The notes: generated from the sequence alone by a model not told the origin. 64,000 nt of DNA from Zopfochytrium polystomum (GCA_025765615.1 JAIVFJ010000058.1:62001-126000); one strand, 5' to 3'; positions 12,171 through 20,919 are shown, counted from the first letter of the stretch. Translations and numbers: made by a program.

Positions 12171-12413
12171 CTGTCAGGCGGAACTGACTGGTAAGCAGCA
12201 AGTGGCACAAGATGGACCTGAACCTATTGTGACTGTCAGTTATTGTTCTCACAGTGCCCATGGGAGAGCAAGCCACCACCAATGCAGACCTGGCTCTGGC
12301 TTGCACTGTTGACAAATACTCCAAGTATTAAGTGGAACAGAAACCCGGTGTTAACAGTTTTCCTCCTCCTCTGCTCAAGCAGATAATATAGGAGAGTTTT
12401 TATCCTGTGCTGG

Positions 12414-13865
12414 TGTGAGACTATACTCACTCCTTTGACCCTGGGATCTGGGCCCTAGAGTGAGGGAAAGCAAATAATAGGCTAAAACTAACTTTATTGG
12501 GCTGTTGTCTAGGGGGTGTTTCAACCCTACTATGCCTAGTCCACGAAGTATCCCTACTGATCTGTCTAACAGGGGTCTCAAACACAAAGAATGAACATTC
12601 AGAGGGACAATCCTCTGAAGGATCGGTGCTGGAGCACCGATTACTCGCGTGGCCGCAGGCCGATGCGAGGGGGAAACGGAAGGGCACTCCCGAGGGCGCA
12701 ACACAACCGCAGAATAAAGAGAGAGAAGAGGGAAACGGGGGTTTTTATCTCAGGAACCTAATCTCAAATACAACAGGAGCGGTTAATAGCGACGGGACGG
12801 ACAGGGCGCGACCTAGCGCCCCTCGTCGCGGACGGTGCTGCAGGAGCCCTCGTCGTCGCCAGCGACGTGGGGGAGAGAGAGAAGGGAGTCGACTATGTAG
12901 GGGTCGGAAGGTCGCCAGCAGGGAACTCGCACGCGGAAACACCTGCGATCGTACACGCACCCCGCCGGGCTGCGTCGGCACGATCACTCGACCAACGGGC
13001 TTTATCGCATCGCACTCGTACTCACACATCTCACCCTCACAGCAATAGGACTGAGGCAGGCGCTTGTAGATTGAACTCTCAGGTGTCGGGGGCCGCACCG
13101 GGCGCAGCCACCAACACCCTCGCGGGGACGGGAAGGTCGGGGACAACGATGCCGTCGTCGTCACCACCACCACCACCATCATCGCGGCGGGCAAGCGCCA
13201 GGGATCCTCACTCCAACACAGAGCCAGCAATGTCACACAGTCGCTGGTGGGGCCAGCTGCATTCCCCACCCACGGCCCCTTAAGAGGAGCCCCACGAAGG
13301 GACCATGTACACACCTGGGTGTGTACCATCTCTCACTACCCTCACCTTGCGAGCCAGATGGATTTGAAGGGACTCTGTATTGGTGCCAATGGACAGAAAT
13401 CAGATTGAAGAAAAAAGGAAAAAGAGAAATGGCCCAAAAACAGAGAGAGAGAAAATTGACAAGTCAACCCCCCTGACTTGGAGCATCCACCACAAATGCT
13501 CTAAGTCCCCCCCAACCCTATGCATGTATGGACAAGTGCCAAAAATAAATAATAAATTAGGCGGGCTTGGGGTACGGCCTGTCAGGCACCCCATCCCTAG
13601 GCAGTCGGGCAGTCTCTGTTAGTCACCGAAAAAGAAAATATGTTGAGAAAACCCTGGTGCAACGGAAACTGTTAAGACGAAAGTAGTAAAAGCAGACCCA
13701 ATAATAAAGATGGGTTAGCTGCAAATACACTTTGATAACGCCTTGGAAACTAAAGAACCGGGAGCAATAATAGGGGTCCCGATCCTTGTGGTTTTATGAC
13801 AGGTACGCTTGTTTTTGGGAATAAAAGCCTAGACTTTATCACTGAGACCTCGGTGTAGTCTCACA
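12414..13865 (+). mobile_element. solo-LTR-like insertion, 1452 bp
   Basis: It starts TGTGAGACTA and ends TAGTCTCACA, a perfect 10-bp inverted terminus of TG...CA type, and is flanked by CTGG at 12410-12413 and 13866-13869. The uninterrupted version of this junction survives in the inverted right arm (14034-14063 read backwards), which supports an insertion. Near the right end an AATAAA lies at about 13820, as in an LTR R/U5 region, which suggests plus orientation. Internal frames (for example plus 12497-13048) show no domain. The 4-bp duplication is shorter than the usual 5 bp, so a non-LTR-type element with TG/CA ends cannot be excluded. Confidence 0.55.
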
Positions 13866-14096
13866 CTGGTCACACTTGCCTAGCAACTGTAAACAGTCTT
13901 CTCTGAGTGAGTGAGTGGAAGGAGTGAATGAAGTGGAGATTTGTGTTTGTAGGTGGTCCTTCTCCCCAACTTGGAGAGAAAGAGAAAACTCTGTTATGAA
14001 TTATTGATACATAATGATGATATGCATGCTGTAACAGTTGCTAGGCAAGTGTGACTGGCACAGTGTTATGAATCACCCGCTGGAAACCTCTGGAAC

Positions 14097-14494
14097 TGTC
14101 AGGAACAGGGCAGGACAGGACAAGGCAGACAAGGAACTGAGAGGAGTGATGATTGTATTGGAAACAATAATTCACTTGAGGGATGGGACAGGTCCCCCAT
14201 CCCCCTTTTATACCTTTTGAGAGTGTTCCTTGTCAAGACTCCAAGAATGTTCCAGAAAGAGCAATTAGTAATACAATGATACCAATGATACCAATGACAA
14301 CAAGACAAGTCAGGAAAGCAAAGAAGGTTCCAGAAGGTTCCACAAGGTTCCATGAAGGAATGTTCTAGAAGGTTCCAGAAGGTTCCAGAAGGTTCCATGA
14401 AGGAATGTTCTGGAATGTTCCAGAAGGTTCCAGAAGGTTCCATGAAGGAATGTTCTAGAAGGTTCCAGAGGTTTCCAGAGGGTGATTCATAACA
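14097..14494 (-). repeat. 3' LTR
   Basis: 398 bp, TG...CA on the element's own strand (TGTTATGAATC at 14494, CCTGACA at 14097). Same length and apparently same sequence as 17743-18140. The end of the pol frame runs about 40 bp into it. Confidence 0.92.
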
Positions 14495-16863
14495 TCATCT
14501 CCCCTTTTAGGCCTCTTCTGCAACTTGGTGGGGTACCTGGTCTTGAACTTGAGCAGAAGGTCTTGGCAGTGAGTGAGGTTTGACTCAGGTTCCCAGGTGT
14601 TGTCAGCATCTGAGTAACCTTTCCACTTAACAAGGAACTTGAGTGTCCTTCCAAACCACTTGGCATCCAAGATTTGTTCAACCTCAAATTCCTCTTCACC
14701 TTCTACCTCAACTGGAGGAGGAGGAGGAACAACTCTGCCTGGAATGGAATTGGCCACAAACTTCTCCAAAAGGCTGACATGGAAAACTGGGTGGATCTTC
14801 ATGGATGCAGGGAGATCCAGCTTGAAGGTGACTGGATTGATTTGCTCCAAGATCTTGAAAGGTCCCAACTTGAGGTTGTCTAGCTTGGGACTTGGTCTTT
14901 TGGTCTGCAAGTTCTTCCTCAGAAGCCAAACTTGCTGACCCACAGCAAGGTCATGGTCCATTCTGTGAGTGTTGGCGAATCTTGAGGCATCTTCTTGGGC
15001 TTGCTTCAAGGTGGAGTCCAGGAAGGTGCTGATGATCTTGAGCTTATGCAAGTGTGAAGCCACAGCAGGAGCTTGGACATTGGATAGGGTCTCTTGTCCC
15101 AAAAGATCTCCTCTTGGATTGAAGCCATAGGTTGCAAAGAAAGGAGATAGCTGGGTGCTTGAGTGGAGAGAATTGTTGAGAGCAAATTCTGCCAGCGGAA
15201 GGAGGGTGGGCCAATCATCCTGTTGATAGCTGACATAGCACCTCAAATGCTGCTCCAGAGTCTGGTTTGTTCTTTCTGTTTGTCCATCAGTCTGAGGGTG
15301 ATAAGCAGTTGACAGTTGAGACTTGATTCCAAGGGCTGCTGTGAGTGCTTTCCAAAATTGAGATCTGAACTGAGGTCCTCTGTCACTGATGATTGACTGA
15401 GGCAGCCCATGGAGCCTGAATATGTGCTGCAAAAACAGGTCTGCTGTTCCTTGTGCATCTATATTCTCAGTGCAGGGGATAAAATGGGCCAACTTTGTCC
15501 TTCTGCAGATGACAACAAGGATAGAGTCAAATCCATGGGATGGGGGAAGTTTCACAATGAAGTCCATGGATATTGATGACCAAGGGCTGATGGCGATTGG
15601 GAGGGGCTCCAGAAGTCCATAGGGCTTGTGTCTGCTGGATTTGTTTCTTTGACAGGTTTCACAGCTGCTGACATAGTTCTTGATGTACTTCCTCATGCCC
15701 GGCCAGTAGAAGTCTCTGGAAACAAGCTCATATGTCTTGTGCTCTCCTGGGTGTCCAGCTGTTGCTGCATCATGCCTTGTCTTGAGTATCTCAAGTTTTT
15801 CCTCCTCTTGGCTGATTTGAATCTTGTGAGGCTTGGGGTCCTTGGAAATAGCATGGGCCCACACACTGTCAGGAAACAGTGAAAGGTGTGTCTTGGATGG
15901 TGGGGTGAAACCATCTCCCCCTTCAGGTGCAAGGTCTGTCCTTCTGTGCTCATCAGTGGGGGGGCTTGAATTCTTGACTGGGAACTGCGATTCTTGAATC
16001 TTTGACTGAGGGTTCTGTTCTTGGCAAAGACTGTGAGCTGTGGAGCTTGAATCTTGAATTTGGACTGTGAACTGTGGTACTTGAATCTTTGACTGTGGGT
16101 TCTGTGAACTACAGACTTGGCCATGACTGTGAGCTCTATGAGCTGTACTGGAATCTTGACTATGAACTGTGAACTGTGAAATTTGAATCTTGGCTGGGAT
16201 CTGTGAGCTGCAGGCTGATACTGGAGCTGTCATTTGTGGTTGACCTTGGATACTAGGCTGAGAACCTTGAATCAGGGACTTGAGAGCATGAGACTTGGAG
16301 GCTTGACTTGAGTTTTGGGTGACTGTTCCAATTGGTGGAGGTTGGACTTGACCATTGACCCAATCAATGTCAGGGTTCTGGGCTTGCAGCCATGGTAATC
16401 CCAGGATGACAGAGAATGTGGGTGAGCCAAGATCCAATACTTCCAGGTTGACCATGGATGGTGGAAAGTCTTGGATGTGGAGGTTTAGCTTGGTTTCATG
16501 GCTGATTTCCTTGAACAGAGCATGATTGGCAAAGTGGACCTTGAGGGGTGTGGATTTCTTGATCGTAGGAATGGCACAAGACTTGGCAAGGGTGGCATCA
16601 ATGATGTTGCAGGATGATCCAGAGTCTATAAGGGCCTTGGTTGTGATGGTTGACTTGGGTGAGAGTTGAATCTTGACATCCATGGTGAGTTGGTGGGGCT
16701 TGGAATCTGAGGTGTTTGTGGTGCTGGTGGTGGTGATGAAACAGGGGCAGCTTGGAGGAGGGTCCAGGGAATTGCCCCTCAGTGAGCCTGGACCTGGGAG
16801 TTTGGGTGCTTCTTCCTTGGGCAGTCCTTGACAGCATGCTCCTTGGAGCCACAGTAAAAACAC
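14455..16863 (-). CDS. Pol of the RT-less element: protease, integrase, chromodomain
   Basis: The frame is open for about 800 codons without an ATG near its start, as expected if read by -1 frameshifting from gag. Order: an aspartic protease with ALIDSGSSCNIID (about residue 85), then a Ser/Gln-rich linker with three imperfect repeats of a KIQ..QF.V..QDSS.TAH unit. Next comes the integrase zinc finger (TRHDAATAGHPG, CETCQRN), and the integrase core with the three acidic positions in SMDFIVKLPPSHG, IISDRGPQFRS and HPQTDGQTERTNQ. A C-terminal chromodomain follows (EVEQILDAKW, FLVKWKGYSDADNTWEPE). No reverse transcriptase (no Y/FxDD block) and no RNase H occur between protease and integrase, yet the frame is uninterrupted. 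The stop lies inside the 3' LTR. Confidence 0.88.
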   Translation of the reverse strand: MFLLWLQGACCQGLPKEEAPKLPGPGSLRGNSLDPPPSCPCFITTTSTTNTSDSKPHQLTMDVKIQLSPKSTITTKALIDSGSSCNIIDATLAKSCAIPTIKKSTPLKVHFANHALFKEISHETKLNLHIQDFPPSMVNLEVLDLGSPTFSVILGLPWLQAQNPDIDWVNGQVQPPPIGTVTQNSSQASKSHALKSLIQGSQPSIQGQPQMTAPVSACSSQIPAKIQISQFTVHSQDSSTAHRAHSHGQVCSSQNPQSKIQVPQFTVQIQDSSSTAHSLCQEQNPQSKIQESQFPVKNSSPPTDEHRRTDLAPEGGDGFTPPSKTHLSLFPDSVWAHAISKDPKPHKIQISQEEEKLEILKTRHDAATAGHPGEHKTYELVSRDFYWPGMRKYIKNYVSSCETCQRNKSSRHKPYGLLEPLPIAISPWSSISMDFIVKLPPSHGFDSILVVICRRTKLAHFIPCTENIDAQGTADLFLQHIFRLHGLPQSIISDRGPQFRSQFWKALTAALGIKSQLSTAYHPQTDGQTERTNQTLEQHLRCYVSYQQDDWPTLLPLAEFALNNSLHSSTQLSPFFATYGFNPRGDLLGQETLSNVQAPAVASHLHKLKIISTFLDSTLKQAQEDASRFANTHRMDHDLAVGQQVWLLRKNLQTKRPSPKLDNLKLGPFKILEQINPVTFKLDLPASMKIHPVFHVSLLEKFVANSIPGRVVPPPPPVEVEGEEEFEVEQILDAKWFGRTLKFLVKWKGYSDADNTWEPESNLTHCQDLLLKFKTRYPTKLQKRPKRGDDVMNHPLETSGTF
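14495..14508 (-). other. polypurine tract
   Basis: AAAAGGGGAGATGA on the element strand directly abuts the 3' LTR, where plus-strand priming is expected. Confidence 0.65.
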
Positions 16864-17702
16864 AGTCCCTGCTGGGCCCTCCTTGTTTTCTCCTCTTGGC
16901 TCAGAGGACCCTTAGGAAGTGTCTCAACTGCATCCACTTGCATGGGTTCAGGAACTGTAAGAGCTTGAGGAACTGGGGTAGGTCTTGATGTAGTTCCTAC
17001 TTGTCTTTGCTTCAGCCTCTTGGAGTAGAGTCTGTTGTCAATCTTGATGGCAAGGAGAATGTACTCTTCCAAGGTCTCAGGGATGTGCAGAGACTGGGAG
17101 AGCATGTCTTGGATAGACTCATGGAGACCATCATGGTACAGCTCCATCAGAGCTGCATCATTGTATCCAGAGTCTCTGGCTAGTTGCTTGAATTGGTTGG
17201 TGTAGGCCACACAAGATTGCTTTCCTTGCTTGATATGCTTGAGCTTGGATCTTGCTGTCCAAGATGCGTAGGGGTCACCAAAGGTAGCTTCCAGCCCCTC
17301 CCAGAGCTCTTGCAGGGTGTTGGGTGTGCTTGGGAGAGATCTGTACCATGATTGAGCTTGACCAGACAGGAGGGTGCTTGTGAAAAGAACCTTGACTTGC
17401 TCACTGGGAAATCTTGAAGGTTGGAGAAGGATGACATTCTCCACAGTGGCCATAAAGTTCCTAAGGTCTTTGGCCAGCCCAGTGAACTTGTCAGGGCTGG
17501 GAACCTTGGGCTCTCTTGCTTGGTTGGCTTGAGGCAGGGGAAGAGCTTGATGTTCTTGTTGGTGAAGTTGTTGTTGAAGCTGGTGCTGCTGGTGAAGGAC
17601 TTGTTCTTGAAGTTGGTGTGTCTGTCTTGAGAGGGCTTGTAATTGGTCCATCAAGGCTTGGAAGGCAGTTGCATCAGGGAAGGTGTTGTTTGGGTCAGAC
17701 AT
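16779..17702 (-). CDS. Gag of the RT-less Ty3 element
   Basis: A 307-residue capsid/nucleocapsid protein from ATG 17702. An N-terminal Gln-rich helical segment (heptad-like, LQALSRQTHQLQEQVL) precedes a Ty3-type capsid core with the usual spacing of SWYRSLPS, WEGLEATFGDPYAS and YTNQFKQLARDSGY. The C-terminus has one zinc knuckle, CFYCGSKEHAVKDC (C-x2-C-x4-H-x4-C). The frame is intact. It overlaps the pol frame, which is offset by -1, across 16863-16779. The overlap contains a T5 run (TGTTTTTACTG) but no textbook slippery heptamer, so the frameshift site is uncertain. Confidence 0.9.
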   Translation of the reverse strand: MSDPNNTFPDATAFQALMDQLQALSRQTHQLQEQVLHQQHQLQQQLHQQEHQALPLPQANQAREPKVPSPDKFTGLAKDLRNFMATVENVILLQPSRFPSEQVKVLFTSTLLSGQAQSWYRSLPSTPNTLQELWEGLEATFGDPYASWTARSKLKHIKQGKQSCVAYTNQFKQLARDSGYNDAALMELYHDGLHESIQDMLSQSLHIPETLEEYILLAIKIDNRLYSKRLKQRQVGTTSRPTPVPQALTVPEPMQVDAVETLPKGPLSQEEKTRRAQQGLCFYCGSKEHAVKDCPRKKHPNSQVQAH

Positions 17703-17729
17703 GATGGCAGAGAGTAGTGGGAGAGGGTG

Positions 17730-17740
17730 AAGTGAATTAT
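17730..17740 (-). other. self-priming primer-binding site
   Basis: Two bases inside the 5' LTR the element strand reads ATAATTCACTT. Its exact 11-nt complement, AAGTGAATTAT, lies in the LTR at 17813-17823, at the predicted 5' end of the transcript. No tRNA-like primer site (for example a TGG start) is seen. This is the arrangement of Tf1-type elements, whose own RNA 5' end primes cDNA synthesis. Confidence 0.65.
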
Positions 17741-17851
17741 GATGTCAGGAACAGGGCAGGACAGGACAAGGCAGACAAGGAACTGAGAGGAGTGATGATT
17801 GTATTGGAAACAATAATTCACTTGAGGGATGGGACAGGTCCCCCATCCCCC

Positions 17852-17858
17852 TTTTATA
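17852..17858 (-). promoter_or_regulatory. TATA box of the LTR promoter
   Basis: TATAAAA on the minus strand (GGTATAAAAGGGGG context). It lies about 35 bp upstream of the AAGTGAATTAT sequence that the primer-binding site complements, which is the right distance for a transcript start. The equivalent in the other LTR is 14206-14212. Confidence 0.7.
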
Positions 17859-17966
17859 CCTTTTGAGAGTGTTCCTTGTCAAGACTCCAAGAATGTTCCA
17901 GAAAGAGCAATTAGTAATACAATGATACCAATGATACCAATGACAACAAGACAAGTCAGGAAAGCA

Positions 17967-18116
17967 AAGAAGGTTCCAGAAGGTTCCACAAGGTTCCATG
18001 AAGGAATGTTCTAGAAGGTTCCAGAAGGTTCCAGAAGGTTCCATGAAGGAATGTTCTGGAATGTTCCAGAAGGTTCCAGAAGGTTCCATGAAGGAATGTT
18101 CTAGAAGGTTCCAGAG
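17967..18116 (-). promoter_or_regulatory. dense heat-shock-element (HSF-binding) array in the LTR
   Basis: The element strand repeats GAACCTTCTGGAACCTTC-like units. These are alternating nGAAn and nTTCn pentamers at the exact 5-bp pitch that heat shock factor trimers bind. I count about 28 pentamers, in uninterrupted runs of up to eight. A further perfect three-unit site (GAATGTTCCAGAA on the plus strand) sits at 17891-17903, just upstream of the TATA box. The same array is in the 3' LTR at 14321-14470. Binding is inferred from the consensus only. Confidence 0.65.
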
Positions 18117-18658
18117 GTTTCCAGAGGGTGATTCATAACAGGAACCTTCTGGAACATTCCTTCATGGAACCTTGTGGAACCTTCTGGAACCTTCTTTGCT
18201 TTCCTGACTTGTCTTGTTGTCATTGGTATCATTGGTATCATTGTATTACTAATTGCTCTTTCTGGAACTTTCTTTGAGTCTTGACAAGGAAGACTCTCAA
18301 AAGGTATAAAAGGGGGATGGGGGACCTGTCCCATCCCTCAAGTGAATTATTGTTTCCAATACATCATCACTTCTCTCAGTTCCTTGTCTGCCTTGTCCTG
18401 TCCTGCCCTGTTCCTGACACACAGGGTCAAAACCTCTCCTATATTATCTGCTTGAGCAGAGGAGGAGGAAACTGTTGACACTGAGTATCTGTTCCACTTA
18501 ATACTCGGAGTATTTGTCATCAGCGCAAGCCAGCGCCCAGGTCTGCATTGGCGGTGCTTGCTCTCCCATGGGCATTGTGAGAACAATAACTGACAGTCAC
18601 AATAGGTTCAGGTCCGTCTTGTGCCTCTTGCTGCTAACCAGTCAGTTCCGCCTAACAG

Positions 18659-18811
18659 CAACTATTACAGCATGCATATCATCATTATGTATCAACTGTT
18701 CATAATAGAGTTTTTTCTCTTTCTCTCCAATTGGGGAGAAGTACCACCCACAAACACACATCTCCACTTCATTCACTCCTTCCACTCACTCACTCAGAGT
18801 AGACTGTTTAC
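18659..18811. repeat. inverted second copy of the foldback core
   Basis: This stretch is a diverged reverse complement of 13891-14033 (shared features include the GCATGCATATCATCATTATG block and the CACTCACTCACT end). It lies directly outside the right arm, so the repeat family also exists in an extended form. Confidence 0.6.
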
Positions 18812-19158
18812 AAACAGTGCAGCCAGAATGGCAGAAACAGCGCAAAAGCCTGAGTGGTCGAGCTGAGTGACTGGCTTGAAGGCACCACACATCTTTTCAT
18901 GTCACTGGCGAGCTCGTGCTGCGGGCGAACACTCGGCGGTAGATGAGAACAACGGCCAATTGTCAAAGATTTTGGGGAAACACTTTTTTATTGGACTCAC
19001 CGCGCCCCTTTCACCACGATCAGGGCACGACCCACAATAATGAAACTTTTGAAGAAAGAGAAAGAAAGGACGACAGACTTCATGACGTCTGCTTGGGTTC
19101 CTCCTTTTCAGGTTCAGGTCAGGAATCGGGTTAGAATTAGGATTAGCATGGACTATAA
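18812..19158. other. intergenic stretch, no supported gene
   Basis: Unique sequence beyond the transposon nest. No frame here shows domain-like patterns. Confidence 0.35.
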
Positions 19159-19428
19159 TCATGAATTTTTTCGGCTCGCAGTCCACAACCGTGAATAGCC
19201 CATTACAACTGCAATAGCCGCCCCCGCGGCCACGGCGAACGATAACGCGGCGACGACGCACTGACGACAACTGCCAGTGCTTTGAGCGAGTTTCTCGAGC
19301 ACGAGAGGGCCACAAGGACAGCAAGACCAGGTCCTCGCTGCCGCCGACCGCTCTCGAGGGGGTACTACTTCCTCGCTGAAACACACCAATACCGTTGTTT
19401 TTGCAGGAAAATCGCAACTAGTTGCCAA
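19159..19428 (-). CDS. hypothetical small membrane protein, uncertain
   Basis: An 89-codon minus-strand frame from ATG 19428. Its C-terminal half has one good membrane segment (VVAALSFAVAAGAAIAVVMG) followed by a short basic end (SRLWTASRKNS), which resembles a tail-anchored protein. The N-terminal half has several Cys residues. No family is recognised, and no splice evidence ties it to the open minus-strand frame further upstream (19418-19693). Confidence 0.25.
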   Translation of the reverse strand: MATSCDFPAKTTVLVCFSEEVVPPRERSAAARTWSCCPCGPLVLEKLAQSTGSCRQCVVAALSFAVAAGAAIAVVMGYSRLWTASRKNS

Positions 19429-19935
19429 TTAGTTGACCTTTTTCCTCGCGGAAATTTGCGCCCATGGATGTGGATGCTCTCTCTGAAGAAGTTGCCACCC
19501 TTGTCAAACTCATCTCGAGTGGCGGTGCAAATTTTCTGAGCGACAGGTGGGCTGGAAGTGGAGATCGCGTCGTGCCGGAACTATCACCTGCGGCCCACAG
19601 TCCCTTTGCCGTCAAACCTCGAAATCGGCATCGCGGTACTTCCTCGCTAGTAGCACGTTGTCGATTGGACACATTCGCAGCTCCTCTATCCAATCAGAAC
19701 CATCCGTCTTGATTGAACGTTGAGACGCGATCGCGCAATCGACTGTGGGATCGAAAACGTGGAAACGCCTCCGCTCTCCGTCTGCTTCCCGTCATCGCAC
19801 CTTTCAGCTCTTCGAGCTCTCCAGTTTTTTCTTAAATACGGAAGCCGATTGCTACTTTACCTTATCCGATTCTGACCCACCCCTATTTCTACACGAAAAA
19901 AGCGCGACAAACCACGCCAAGACCTGTAAACAATC

Positions 19936-20919
19936 ATGGTCTACCCAACAACGAAGACCGGTTACATCGCCTACACGGCGGGAGTCCTAGCCCTCTCAGT
20001 TGGTCTGAACGCTTTGTTTACCGGTCGCGGGCAATGGTTCGACGTGGGCGGATTCCTGACGGACACGTCGCCGTACTCGTGGGCGCTAATCGGAACGAGT
20101 TTGGTCGTCGCGCTGAGCGTTGTCGGCGCCGCAAGGTGTGTGCTTCCATCGCTATCCAGGAGTTCCTGTTCTTCCATAATTCACACGGACATTTCTCCTT
20201 TTGCGGGGATAGCGGCATCTACATTACAGGGTCCTCGCTTGTCGGTGCCGCGGTAAAGGCACCGAGAATTCGCACGAAGAACCTGATCAGGTTCGGCTGC
20301 TTTCTCGTGTGACATACCCGCATTCTATAGCGATTGACGCGATTCCTCCACTATGAAATGATCATCAAGCATTATTTTTTGCGAAGTCGTTGCCATTTAC
20401 GGGCTGATAATGGCGATTGTATTTTCGTCTAAGCTGATCCAGGGAGAGCCAGAGAGCCGATTCCATCCTGACAACTACTACGCAGGTTCGTTTTATTTAT
20501 GAAGAGTTGATTTTGGCATCACCAGCTTACTCACGAGTCTTGAATATATAATCCTTAATCTCCTGGAACAGGATACGCACTTTTCTGGGCAGGACTGACC
20601 GTTGGCCTCTCCAACGTTTTTTGTGGCCTCTGCGTCGGTGTTACTGGAGCTACTTGCGCCATCGCCGACGCCGCGGACGGCCAGCTTTTCGTGAAGGTGC
20701 TGATCGTCGAGATTTTCGGCAGTATTATTGGACTTTTCGGTGAGCAGATGGGAAATTCGCGCCCTACTTTTCATTGCAGACTAACTTTTGTTGTACTCGC
20801 TGTAGGCTTGATCATTGGGTTGTTGATGGTGGGTACTGTACTTCTGTTTGCTGAATTGCTCGCGTTCTATTTACACCGCCTTTCGTGGGTAGTCCTCAAG
20901 CGTCCCAGACTTCAAGTAA
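19936..20919 (+). CDS. VMA16: V-type ATPase proteolipid subunit c'' (Vma16)
   Basis: Part of the rotating proteolipid ring of the V0 sector, which carries protons into vacuoles and endosomes. Exons fitted by frame and GT-AG: 19936-20135, 20213-20290, 20370-20485, 20572-20739, 20806 to about 20833, and probably 20909-20919. Diagnostic blocks are LSVVGAA then [39 protein letters not shown] (proton-carrying Glu in the IIFCEVV helix), [37 protein letters not shown] and [21 protein letters not shown]. The last exon is short and the least certain part; a DFK-stop ending after a GGTACTG donor would match family C-termini. The first ATG fits family length and is preceded by A at -3. Confidence 0.92.

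Larger units (their letters stand above)
14097..18140 (-). mobile_element. Ty3/chromovirus-type LTR retrotransposon lacking reverse transcriptase
   Basis: Two 398-bp LTRs (17743-18140 is the 5' copy, 14097-14494 the 3' copy), identical as far as I can compare them, bound a 3.2-kb interior coding on the minus strand. GGAAC at 14092-14096 and at 18141-18145 is the 5-bp target duplication. The interior has gag with a zinc knuckle, then protease, integrase and a chromodomain in a second frame. The roughly 400 residues of reverse transcriptase and RNase H expected between protease and integrase are absent. Identical LTRs imply a very recent insertion, so the element must have been copied with enzymes supplied in trans. 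Confidence 0.9.
17743..18140 (-). repeat. 5' LTR with promoter
   Basis: 398 bp copy at the element's 5' end. It contains a heat-shock-element array in its U3 part, a TATA box at 17852-17858 and the inferred transcript start at about 17823. Confidence 0.92.
14064..18419 (-). mobile_element. older solo LTR of the Ty3 family, split by the younger element
   Basis: The flank 14064-14096 and the stretch 18141-18419 together form one LTR in opposite orientation to the LTRs inside it (TGTTATGAATCACCC at the left, TTCCTGACA at the right). CACAG occurs at 14059-14063 and again at 18420-18424, a 5-bp target duplication. The copy has point differences and lacks some repeat units relative to the younger LTRs, so it is older. 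It has no internal genes of its own. Confidence 0.8.
12171..18658. mobile_element. foldback-like inverted-repeat element, split by later insertions
   Basis: The sequence beginning CTGTCAGGCGGAACTGACTGG-like at 12171 returns in reverse complement, ending ...CCGCCTAACAG at 18658. The left arm is 12171-12409 plus 13870-13890. The right arm is 14034-14063 plus 18425-18658. The arms are clearly related but diverged (I judge roughly 85% by eye). At the centre, 13871-13890 and 14034-14053 are exact 20-bp inverse copies flanking a 143-bp core. Removing the two inserted elements restores continuous arms. No transposase is visible, so this is a non-autonomous element. Outer target duplications were not found. 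Confidence 0.6.

Noticed and set aside
12497..13329. Open frames on both strands of the 1.45-kb element.
   Set aside because: No domain, strongly biased composition, and the region behaves as an LTR-like insertion rather than a gene.
13300..13340. Palindromic GTACACACC/GGTGTGTAC sequence resembling a hairpin terminator.
   Set aside because: It lies inside the solo-LTR-like element, and hairpin terminators do not apply to RNA polymerase II genes.
14321..14470. Regular short repeats that could be mistaken for a CRISPR array or simple satellite.
   Set aside because: The units are about 10 bp without unique spacers, lie inside an LTR and match the heat-shock-element pattern. CRISPR is not expected in a fungal nucleus.
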